Assembly (NCBI GenBank): GCA_026389735.1 | Contig: JAPLHH010000035.1 | Span: 1 to 30,915 of the forward strand | Reading direction: 5' to 3' | From: Chloroflexota bacterium | GTDB taxonomy: Bacteria; Chloroflexota; Dehalococcoidia; GIF9; UBA5620 | Length of the DNA: 30,915 nt | Part shown: positions 22,568-29,122 of the stretch, one piece after another | Position numbering within the stretch: position 1 is the first letter of the stretch | Layout of the letters: each line of letters starts with the position of its first letter | Program-made: the position numbers and the translations under genes | The notes under the pieces: generated by a model | The model's database searches: none | Told to the model about the DNA's origin: nothing | Seen by the model: the letters and a program-made list of their open reading frames with translations, nothing else

Positions 22568-23284
22568 TTGAAAATCATCGGTATTTTATTTGCTCTGGTA
22601 TTGACAGTAGCCCTGGTGATGCCAGCCGCCGCGTTTGCCGAGGATACTTACGCTGGTCTGGCCAACGGTGCCTGGGATAAGACGAAATGGCAGGACAACG
22701 AGAACTCCTGGCATCTATACCTGCAGCATTGGGGCAGGACCCCGATTCAAGCCATGACACGTCTGGCAGGTCTGTGTGGCCCCGATACTTTGTGTGCTCA
22801 GCTAGGTACAAACTGCCCCGACCCGGCGAAGTCAAAGATTTACGGAGACCCCAACGCCTGCTTTGGCGGTTGCCCTAGCTGCCGAGAAGACTTGCCCGCG
22901 AACGATCCCGGCGCCTTTGCAATCTGCTCAGATCCGGCAAAATGCAATGCATCCCTGTCCACAGAAGCATGTCCGGCAACAGGTCAAGTGGACGAGGGGT
23001 TTGTATGCCCCGCGACCCCAGTACAAGAGGGTGAACAGGCGACTTGCGGTTTCTGCTGGGGAGTTAGCCTTGCCTTCGCCGGCAAGAGCTGGGCTGGTGC
23101 TGACATCGGTACTCATCCAAGAATAAACAACAATCACCTCAACCACTTCGGAACCAGAGATTGTTATGGTGGCAACAAAGGTGGCGATTGGGGAATTACC
23201 GGCTCCCCACACACCGAAGCCTGCGCCCTAACCTGGGCTCTGCAGGACAACTGTTTCGCTGGCGAGAAATGCGCACCCCAGTAA
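22568..23284 (+). CDS. Secreted protein with 16 cysteines, unknown function
   Basis: 238 residues from a TTG with GGAGG 7 bases upstream. A clean Sec signal peptide (MKIIGILFALVLTVALVMPA) ends in AFA before Glu25, so cleavage after residue 24 is expected. The mature part holds 16 cysteines, including CPSC and CGFC pairs and spaced singles such as TLCAQLGTNC, CSDPAKC and CFAGEKC. It is also rich in Gly, Asn and Trp. No CxxCH haem site, transmembrane segment or sortase signal is visible. An even number of cysteines in an exported protein suggests disulfides or metal binding. It is a single-gene unit with a near-perfect promoter and two terminator-like hairpins, which suggests high expression. 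I do not recognise the family. Confidence 0.8.
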   Translation: MKIIGILFALVLTVALVMPAAAFAEDTYAGLANGAWDKTKWQDNENSWHLYLQHWGRTPIQAMTRLAGLCGPDTLCAQLGTNCPDPAKSKIYGDPNACFGGCPSCREDLPANDPGAFAICSDPAKCNASLSTEACPATGQVDEGFVCPATPVQEGEQATCGFCWGVSLAFAGKSWAGADIGTHPRINNNHLNHFGTRDCYGGNKGGDWGITGSPHTEACALTWALQDNCFAGEKCAPQ

Positions 23285-23335
23285 AGAACTGTAGATAGAA
23301 AACATCTTCCAGAGAAAGTTAAAGATTTGGACTGT

Positions 23336-23378
23336 GAAACCCTGGCCGAGGGTGGTATTAATCCTCGGTCGGGGTTTC
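23336..23378 (+). terminator. Long hairpin, probable terminator of the cysteine-rich gene
   Basis: A 16-bp stem (GAAACCCTGGCCGAGG against CCTCGGTCGGGGTTTC, two G-U pairs) with an 11-base loop, 52 bases after the stop. The sequence that follows is only weakly T-rich, but the stem is strong. Confidence 0.72.
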
Positions 23379-23434
23379 TATTCCCTATATGTGCTGTGTT
23401 ATGGCACAGCTTTATTAAATATTACGCAGCTAAC

Positions 23435-23463
23435 GCCCCCGATTCGAATCTGCGGGGCTTTTC
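23435..23463 (+). terminator. Second hairpin with T-run
   Basis: GCCCC and GGGGC arms (23435-23439 and 23454-23458) enclose a small inner palindrome GATTCGAATC, followed by TTTTC. It reads as a back-up terminator after the hairpin at 23336-23378. The rest of 23285-23523 holds no other gene that I can support. Confidence 0.55.
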
Positions 23464-23523
23464 TGTCTACCAACCTCAGCCTAGACCTCACCGTCGTTTA
23501 TTTCCATAGACAAGAGGAATATT

Positions 23524-23760
23524 TTGCCTGAAGAGACTGGACTCACCACAGTTTACCTAGCAAACGGACAACCAGAGGCAGAAATCGTGAAAGGACGCCT
23601 CGAGAATGAGGGTATACCAGCTATGCTTCGCTATGAAAGCGCCGGGGTTGTTTACGGTCTCACTATCGATGGGCTAGGTCAGGTAGAGGTACGGGTACCA
23701 TTTTCTTTGGCTCAACACGCCAGAGAGATTTTAGCCACTGAGGAAAACGAGGGGTATTAA
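23524..23760 (+). CDS. DUF2007 family small protein
   Basis: 78 residues from a TTG with GAGG about 9 bases upstream. The pattern TTVYLANGQPEAEIVKGRLENEGIPAMLR, then the GQVEVRVPFSLAQHAREIL segment, matches DUF2007 (putative signal-transducing) proteins. These are single-domain alpha/beta proteins of unknown function. It carries no motif for catalysis. Its last 4 bases overlap, tail to tail, the end of the BioD-like gene on the other strand. Confidence 0.82.
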   Translation: MPEETGLTTVYLANGQPEAEIVKGRLENEGIPAMLRYESAGVVYGLTIDGLGQVEVRVPFSLAQHAREILATEENEGY

Positions 23761-24815
23761 GCTTTCAGGCCAAGCTCTGAATAAAGAGCTTTGAAGTCAA
23801 AATAGCAATCTAAGACATCACCAAACATCTCTAGCTTTCGAGAGCTGCGGAAGCTAGCTTTGGCTAGAGCCTCCTCAATGCCGGCTATGACTACGGTAGT
23901 ATCCTGCTTTACCAATATTATAGGCACATGCTTCTCCTCAGCCTGAGAAACAACAGCCGGCAAAGGCTTCACATTATTAGTAATAATGAGGCACTTGGTT
24001 GAAGTTTCCAAAGCAGCTAGCTGCATATCAGGACGTTCGCCACGAATCACTGCCGCCTTGTTTGTCTTACGAGCAAAATACTCCACCCCAGAGTCAAGAG
24101 TCATGGCCCCTAGCATTATATTCTCTACTATTTCATCGGCACTATCTGGAGAACTCAAGATTTCTCCACCGAGAATCTCAGCCAGTTCGCCAACGCTTAC
24201 GCCAAGCAAGCTCCGAACCTCGGGAAGTACGCCCAAGACCTTTATCCCAGCCCCATGAAATGAGGCAATCAACTCCTGTTGCATTATTTCCATCTTGGAC
24301 TCAGGCATAAAACTAATAACAATTCCTAGCAGCCGCTGCCCCAGTTTTTTGCCTATCTGTACAATTTCCGAAAGGTTTAAAACCGACGAGTAACGGAGCA
24401 CAATAATCACCCTGGCCTCCAAGGTCTCGGCAATCGTGTAGCAGGCCAGAGTAGACACTTTATCTAAGCCCAAATTACCAAGCCCCTCCATAATGACAAT
24501 GTCTTTGCCCCGTGATATCTTACGATATGCCTGCTTAAGCCTTTGCGTAAAGTCCGCTACCTCATCTGTCAAGCTAAGCCATAGTTCACGCTGGGACAAG
24601 CGAATAGGACAAAGCAACTCGCTAGATTCTGTCAACCCAAAAGCTTCCTTAATAAAAGCAGCATCTTTATAACCATCGGCGTTGCTGGCCTCAAAAAGCT
24701 GGACTGGCATAATAAAGCCTACCTTTATCCCACGGTCAAGCAACTCCCTCCCAATGCCAGCACACAAGGCTGTTTTCCCGGCAGCTTCCATAGATGTTAT
24801 ATATAAAGCAACCAT
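23757..24815 (-). CDS. BioD-like/DRTGG domain protein (phosphotransacetylase N-terminal type)
   Basis: 352 residues. The first ~220 form a dethiobiotin-synthetase-like P-loop fold: MVALYITSMEAAGKTALCAGIG (P-loop AAGKT) and VIMEGLGNLG at the second acidic strand. Residues about 225-330 fit a DRTGG domain (VGELAEILGGEIL, then CLIITNNVKPLP and VPIILVKQDT). This is the regulatory N-terminal half of long phosphotransacetylases, but the catalytic Pta domain is absent, so it cannot make acetyl phosphate. Stand-alone versions are known in many bacteria and archaea as BioD-like proteins of unclear role, possibly nucleotide or acetyl-CoA-state sensors. No acetate kinase gene is next to it. Confidence 0.83.
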   Translation of the reverse strand: MVALYITSMEAAGKTALCAGIGRELLDRGIKVGFIMPVQLFEASNADGYKDAAFIKEAFGLTESSELLCPIRLSQRELWLSLTDEVADFTQRLKQAYRKISRGKDIVIMEGLGNLGLDKVSTLACYTIAETLEARVIIVLRYSSVLNLSEIVQIGKKLGQRLLGIVISFMPESKMEIMQQELIASFHGAGIKVLGVLPEVRSLLGVSVGELAEILGGEILSSPDSADEIVENIMLGAMTLDSGVEYFARKTNKAAVIRGERPDMQLAALETSTKCLIITNNVKPLPAVVSQAEEKHVPIILVKQDTTVVIAGIEEALAKASFRSSRKLEMFGDVLDCYFDFKALYSELGLKA

Positions 24816-25090
24816 GCTCTCTCCTACCTATCCAATTGTATGACTGTCACTCTCAAGAAAGTTTTTATCAACATCTATATCTAATGCAGCTGCAACCCTT
24901 TAGGGTCACCTGTCACCAACTACATGTAGCCTCGACCCTTTAGGGTCGAGTTCAGCGAGGCTAAAGCCTCGCTACTACATTAGTATTAGTAAACAATCTC
25001 TAACCTACATTCCCCATTCTCTTAGTAAGGGAAGGGGGTGAGGAGGATGGGTTGCCAAACACTGTCTAATTATATTATCTTGCGTCGCTC
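24816..25090. other. Gene-free stretch between the BioD-like gene and the greA promoter
   Basis: No supported gene. It holds the composite hairpin repeat at 24881-24983 and a purine-rich patch near 25028-25053. The greA promoter and leader begin at 25091. I see nothing else. Confidence 0.7.
24881..24983. repeat. Composite hairpin repeat
   Basis: Three perfect hairpins in a row: ACCC-TTTA-GGGT (24895-24906), CTCGACCC-TTTA-GGGTCGAG (24931-24950) and AGCGAGGC-TAAA-GCCTCGCT (24954-24973). The unit is enclosed by CTAATG (24881) and CATTAG (24978). The last hairpin shares its core with the terminator at 12188-12211, so this is a dispersed palindrome family. All loops are TTTA or TAAA. Confidence 0.75.
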
Positions 25091-25119
25091 TTTACAATCA
25101 AGCCAAAGCAGCCTATAAT
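25091..25119 (+). promoter_or_regulatory. Promoter of greA (and probably lysS)
   Basis: TTTACA (25091-25096), exactly 17 bases, perfect TATAAT (25114-25119). The start point would be near 25126. Confidence 0.83.
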
Positions 25120-25139
25120 ATGTGTCGAACTTCAATGCC

Positions 25140-25170
25140 AACTGAGGGTTTCCAAACTCTCAGTTTTTTT
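25140..25170 (+). terminator. Intrinsic terminator in the greA leader (attenuator-like)
   Basis: AACTGAG (25140-25146) and CTCAGTT (25159-25165), plus inner GTTT/AAAC pairs, make a hairpin of about 11-12 pairs followed by seven T (25164-25170). It lies between the promoter and the greA ATG, so transcripts must read through it to express greA. Confidence 0.8.
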
Positions 25171-25197
25171 ACTAGCTTTCGAGACGGGAGATATCAC

Positions 25198-25665
25198 ATG
25201 GGCCAAAAGAAAATCCTTATCACTCAAGAGGGCTTAGCTAAACTCCAGTCTGAACTGGAGTATCTACTTTCAGTGCGAAGGCAGGAGGTAGCCAGCAAGA
25301 TTAAGCGCGCCCGGGAGATGGGAGGCACTGAGAACAACGCCGAATATGAAGATGCCAAGAATGACCAAGCTTTCGTTGAAGGCAGAATCCTTATGCTGGA
25401 AAGCATTGTCAAGAATGCCTCAGTCATAGAGTCGCCAGCTTTACCAGGCGTAGTTGAGATGGGCGACAAGGTGCTCATCCAAAACCAGGACGGCAAGATA
25501 GAGCAATTTACTATTGTAGGCAGTGCTGAAGCTAATCCTGTCGAGGGTAAGATTTCCAATGAGTCACCGGTAGGAAAAGCTCTGCTGGGTAAAAAAATCG
25601 GCGACGGAATTGAGGTGCCAACTCCAGCCGGGCTGCTTAAGCTAATGATAATGGACGTAAGTTGA
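25198..25665 (+). CDS. greA: Transcription elongation factor GreA
   Basis: 155 residues from the ATG at 25198 (MGQKKILITQEGLAKLQ), preceded by GGGAG. The frame opens further upstream, but that would translate the leader hairpin. The N-terminal coiled coil (about 10-75) carries the acidic tip in NNAEYEDAKNDQAFVEGRI. The C-terminal FKBP-like domain includes VVEMGDKVLIQ, ISNESPVGKALLGKKIGD and EVPTPAGLLKLMI. GreA enters the RNA polymerase secondary channel and triggers cleavage of backtracked RNA. The gene is followed 32 bases later by lysS. A terminator hairpin in the leader may control it. Confidence 0.95.
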   Translation: MGQKKILITQEGLAKLQSELEYLLSVRRQEVASKIKRAREMGGTENNAEYEDAKNDQAFVEGRILMLESIVKNASVIESPALPGVVEMGDKVLIQNQDGKIEQFTIVGSAEANPVEGKISNESPVGKALLGKKIGDGIEVPTPAGLLKLMIMDVS

Positions 25666-25697
25666 CTATTCGCCCCTGAAGAATTTCGCTAAGTACT

Positions 25698-27203
25698 ATG
25701 GCAAGATTAAAGCACATTGCCCAACAGCGTTTGGAAAAGTTAGAAAAAATTCGGGGCCTAGGAATAAATCCGTATCCCCATTCCTATAACCGCAGCCACA
25801 CTATCCAAGAAGCAGTGACCCTTTATGAGCAAATAGAATCAAGCCCGCAGACAATCCCAAATCCAGAATTGAGCCTCGCCGGCCGAATCACAGCCATTCG
25901 CTTCATGGGGAAGATTGCCTTCTTCGATATTCGCGATGGTTCAGGCAAAATTCAACTTCATTTTAGCCATGACCTCCTCGGTAAAGAAAAATATGAGTTT
26001 CTTCACGAAATCGATATCGGCGATATCATCGGTGCCAAAGGCAAGCTTTTCCGAACCAAAACCGGCGAAATCACCCTGGGGGCAAATGACTTCACTCTAT
26101 TATCTAAATCTCTTCAACCATTGCCTGAGAAATGGCACGGGCTGGTTGATGTTGAGAAGCGTTACCGGCAACGTTACCTCGACTTAATCTCCAACGAAGA
26201 GATTAAGTCTGTTTTCAGGCTGCGTAGCCAGATTATCTCAGCTTTACGACTTTTTCTGAATGAGCACGGATTTATTGAAGTGGAAACACCTGTATTACAG
26301 CCGGTGGCAGGCGGTGCTCTAGCTCGACGCTTCAAAACTCACCACCAAGCCCTGAATCAAGACCTATACCTTCGCATCGCTCTGGAGCTTTACCTAAAAC
26401 GGCTAATAATAGGCGGCTTCGACAAGGTTTACGAGATCGGTCGTGTATTCCGCAACGAAGGTATATCCACCAGACATAATCCTGAATTTACCATGGTAGA
26501 AATCTATGAAGCCTATGCTGATTACAATGATATAATGAAGCTGGTTGAAGATATGGTATGCTATATTGCCAGGGAAGTCGTAGGCAAGACTGAAATTAAG
26601 TTCGGTGAAGAACTTGTCAACCTCGAACGTCCGTGGCGAAGAATCTACCTGCGTGAGGCAATCAAAGAGCGTTGTGGCATTGATTTTGAGGACTACCCTG
26701 AGACTGACTCGTTGCGGTTGAGGATGGAACAACTGGGACTGGAAGTTGACCCTAAAAAGGACAGGGGCAAGCTGGTGGATGAGCTTATCTCCACCTTTGT
26801 TGAACCTAGCCTGATGCAGCCCACCTTTCTTGTAGATTATCCAGTAGAGATGTCACCTCTAGCCAAAAGAAAGCGAGATAATGACCGCCTTGTGGAGCGC
26901 TTCGAGGCTTTTATCGGCGGCATGGAAATCGCTAATGCCTTTACTGAACTCAATGACCCACTGGAACAAAGAGAGCGCTTTCACCTGCAAAGAGAGATGC
27001 AGTCTGATGAGTTAGTGCGAGCTAAATCAGGTGATGAGGAGCCGGAAGCTGAGGCTATCGACGATGATTTTCTCCTAGCCCTGGAGTATGGTATGCCGCC
27101 TACCGGCGGACTCGGAGTAGGTATTGACCGTTTGGTAATGCTCTTCGCTGATAAGCAATCCATCCGTGAGATAATCCTTTTCCCCCAATTAAGGACAAAA
27201 TAG
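25698..27203 (+). CDS. lysS: Lysyl-tRNA synthetase, class II
   Basis: 501 residues, standard length. The N-terminal OB-fold anticodon-binding domain (LSLAGRITAIRFMGKIAFFDIRD) precedes the class II core: motif 1 with FIEVETPVLQPVAGGALARRF, motif 2 with VFRNEGISTRHNPEFTMVE, and motif 3 with GGLGVGIDRLVMLFAD. It charges tRNA-Lys. It probably shares the greA transcript (32-base gap, no terminator seen). No strong Shine-Dalgarno sequence precedes the ATG. A palindromic repeat begins 30 bases after its stop. Confidence 0.96.
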   Translation: MARLKHIAQQRLEKLEKIRGLGINPYPHSYNRSHTIQEAVTLYEQIESSPQTIPNPELSLAGRITAIRFMGKIAFFDIRDGSGKIQLHFSHDLLGKEKYEFLHEIDIGDIIGAKGKLFRTKTGEITLGANDFTLLSKSLQPLPEKWHGLVDVEKRYRQRYLDLISNEEIKSVFRLRSQIISALRLFLNEHGFIEVETPVLQPVAGGALARRFKTHHQALNQDLYLRIALELYLKRLIIGGFDKVYEIGRVFRNEGISTRHNPEFTMVEIYEAYADYNDIMKLVEDMVCYIAREVVGKTEIKFGEELVNLERPWRRIYLREAIKERCGIDFEDYPETDSLRLRMEQLGLEVDPKKDRGKLVDELISTFVEPSLMQPTFLVDYPVEMSPLAKRKRDNDRLVERFEAFIGGMEIANAFTELNDPLEQRERFHLQREMQSDELVRAKSGDEEPEAEAIDDDFLLALEYGMPPTGGLGVGIDRLVMLFADKQSIREIILFPQLRTK

Positions 27204-27232
27204 CAAGAAAAGAGATGTTTAGTAGTTACTTT

Positions 27233-27313
27233 GTCATTGCGAGCGAAGCGAAGCAATCTTGCCTAATTCCCACACCACCGAGATTGCCACGGCACTCCGT
27301 GCCTCGCAATGGC
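27233..27313. repeat. Palindromic repeat 4 (GTCATTGCGA family)
   Basis: An 81-base element from GTCATTGCGAGCGAAGCG to CTCGCAATGGC, with inner GAAGCAATCTTG and GAGATTGCCACGG. Its right end differs from the others (GGC in place of GAC). It lies between lysS and serS and contains an ATG at 27309 in the serS frame. Confidence 0.87.
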
Positions 27314-27341
27314 AATAAATACTCGCACGGAAGCCACTGCC

Positions 27342-28607
27342 ATGTTGGATATCAAACTGATCCGCGATAATCCTGACTTAATCCGCCAAGCTCTGGAAAA
27401 ACGTGGCCAAAGCGCTCCGCTTGACAAAATCATGAGCCTCGACGAGCGCCGTCGTCAGCTTCTCCACGAGATGGAGACGCTCCGAGCCCAGCGCAATGAA
27501 GTCAGCAAACAACTAGGCAAAATGACAGATAAGCCACCTCAGCTTATTGCCGACATGCGCCAGCTCGGTGAAAAAATCACCTCTCTGGAGGCGGAAATAT
27601 GTCAGGTTGAATCTGAGTTGGAAGACCTTCTCCTGCGGTTACCTAACATCCCGGCGGCTGATGTGCCTGTTGGCAAAGACACAGAGGATAATATAATAGT
27701 GCGCTCCTGGGGTGAGCCGGCAGACCTTTCCTTCACACCTCTACCTCATTGGGAACTCGGAGAGAAGCTAGGTATTATAGATTTCCAGCGGGGCGTCAAG
27801 CTTTCCGGCACCCGCTTCTATGTCCTTAAGGGACTGGGAGCTCGCCTCCAGCGGGCGCTCATCGCTTTTATGCTTGACCTTCATACAAAAGAGCATGGCT
27901 ACACGGAAATCTACCCACCATTCATGGTGAAACGCGAATGCATGGTTGGCTCAGGTAATCTGCCCAAATTCGCCGATAATCTATACCATGATGAAGAGGA
28001 TGATCTCTGGTTTGTGCCCACCGCTGAAGTGCCCTTGACCAATTTGCATCGTGATGAAATCCTGCCGCCAGGCACTTTGCCTCTTTATTATGTCGCTTAT
28101 ACCGCATGCTTTCGTCGAGAGAAGATGGCAGCCGGCAAAGACACCAGGGGCATCAAAAGGGGTCACCAATTTGACAAGGTTGAGCTCTACAAGTTCACCG
28201 AGTCAGAAACCTCTGACCAGGAACTGGACAAGCTAGTGAGAGACGCTGAGGATGTATGTCGCCGGCTAGGCATCCCTTATCGCGTGGTACAGCTATGCAC
28301 TGGAGACCTGGGCTTTGCCGCGGTTAAGTCATTCGATATCGAAATGTGGGCTCCCGGCTGCGGCGAATGGCTGGAGGTCAGCTCATGCAGCAATTGCGAT
28401 GACTTCCAAGCCAGGCGGGCAAACATTCGCTACCGTCCAGAATCCGGTGCCAAACCCAGCTTCGTCCACACCCTTAACGGTTCAGGGCTGGCTTTGCCGC
28501 GTGTGGTCATTGCAATACTAGAGAACTATCAACAAGCCGATGGCAGCATAAAGGTGCCTGAAGTACTAAAACCATATATGGGTACAGAGGTAATTAACAA
28601 GAGCTGA
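27342..28607 (+). CDS. serS: Seryl-tRNA synthetase
   Basis: 421 residues from the ATG at 27342 ([18 protein letters not shown], the usual SerRS start). An ATG at 27309 is in frame but lies inside palindromic repeat 4 and adds 11 atypical residues. The N-terminal long coiled-coil arm spans about 30-105. Class II core: [33 protein letters not shown] (motif 2 region), [15 protein letters not shown], and motif 3 [17 protein letters not shown]. It charges tRNA-Ser, and tRNA-Sec where present. The zinc-ribbon gene follows after 5 bases, so co-transcription is likely. Confidence 0.95.
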   Translation: MLDIKLIRDNPDLIRQALEKRGQSAPLDKIMSLDERRRQLLHEMETLRAQRNEVSKQLGKMTDKPPQLIADMRQLGEKITSLEAEICQVESELEDLLLRLPNIPAADVPVGKDTEDNIIVRSWGEPADLSFTPLPHWELGEKLGIIDFQRGVKLSGTRFYVLKGLGARLQRALIAFMLDLHTKEHGYTEIYPPFMVKRECMVGSGNLPKFADNLYHDEEDDLWFVPTAEVPLTNLHRDEILPPGTLPLYYVAYTACFRREKMAAGKDTRGIKRGHQFDKVELYKFTESETSDQELDKLVRDAEDVCRRLGIPYRVVQLCTGDLGFAAVKSFDIEMWAPGCGEWLEVSSCSNCDDFQARRANIRYRPESGAKPSFVHTLNGSGLALPRVVIAILENYQQADGSIKVPEVLKPYMGTEVINKS

Positions 28608-28612
28608 AACTG

Positions 28613-28957
28613 ATGCAACACGATTCCAAGCCCCGCTACGCTTGCCCCCGATGCGCAACTAACATGCACGACCAGTTTGGAAGCTGCCCGAAGTGTGGCT
28701 TTATCGGTGCCATGGAACACAAAGATATGTATCTCCGAGGGACAAATGCTGCAGGCAAACCAGTAACTGTTGACCCACCGACAGTACAGCAAGATACTAC
28801 AAAGCAAACGAAAACTTCAGGTACAATGTCGCAATACACGTGCCCCCGCTGCGGTGCCAGAGCCAGTAAAGCCTACGGACGCTGTCCAAACCACCGCAGT
28901 TGCGGCTACGCTGGCCCTATGCAGACCAGCACCATCAGCAAACCGAAGCCAAAATGA
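28613..28957 (+). CDS. Double zinc-ribbon protein
   Basis: 114 residues. Ribbon 1 has C11, C14, C25 and C28 (YACPRC then SCPKCGF). Ribbon 2 has C77, C80, C91 and C97 (YTCPRCGA, then RCPNHRSCGYAGPM). A 45-residue polar Thr/Lys/Gln linker joins them. No membrane segment or enzyme motif. Ribbon 2 is nearly the same module as one in the large protein 166 bases downstream, including the rare CGYxGPMQ ending. It follows serS by 5 bases. It could bind RNA, DNA or protein; the function is unknown. Confidence 0.8.
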   Translation: MQHDSKPRYACPRCATNMHDQFGSCPKCGFIGAMEHKDMYLRGTNAAGKPVTVDPPTVQQDTTKQTKTSGTMSQYTCPRCGARASKAYGRCPNHRSCGYAGPMQTSTISKPKPK

Positions 28958-29040
28958 CAGTTGCCGACCACTTCTCACTCTTATACCGATTAACAGACAA
29001 CTCGCTAAACCAGAAGATTTCTTTTTGGCTTCCCGATATG

Positions 29041-29046
29041 TATAAT
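29041..29046 (+). promoter_or_regulatory. Candidate -10 box upstream of the zinc-ribbon/thioredoxin fusion gene
   Basis: A perfect TATAAT about 77 bases before the GTG start. The matching -35 region (TTTCTT, 17 bases upstream) is poor, so this is a weak call. Confidence 0.35.
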
Positions 29047-29122
29047 TTAGGAAAAGCCTGTTGTCTGAATCACCAGAAAATACGAAGTAACATATTCGAG
29101 ATAAACGCACAATGAGGATGGC

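Noticed and set aside
22575..23212. Several open frames on both strands within the cysteine-rich gene
   Set aside because: Only the 22568-23284 frame has a promoter, ribosome-binding site and signal peptide; the others are shadows.
23425..23465. A tRNA T-arm (GATTCGAATC next to CCCC/GGGG)
   Set aside because: The bases around the TTCGAAT do not form a T-stem in register, and there are no D-arm, anticodon arm or acceptor arms. It fits a terminator hairpin better.
23327..23531. Short frames after the cysteine-rich gene
   Set aside because: They run across two strong hairpins and have no ribosome-binding site.
25120..25197. greA start upstream, in the leader
   Set aside because: It would translate the promoter-proximal hairpin and T-run; the ATG at 25198 has a ribosome-binding site and gives a normal GreA length.
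27309..27341. serS start at the upstream ATG
   Set aside because: It adds 11 residues unlike any SerRS N-terminus and lies in a repeat; [11 protein letters not shown] at 27342 is the family start.
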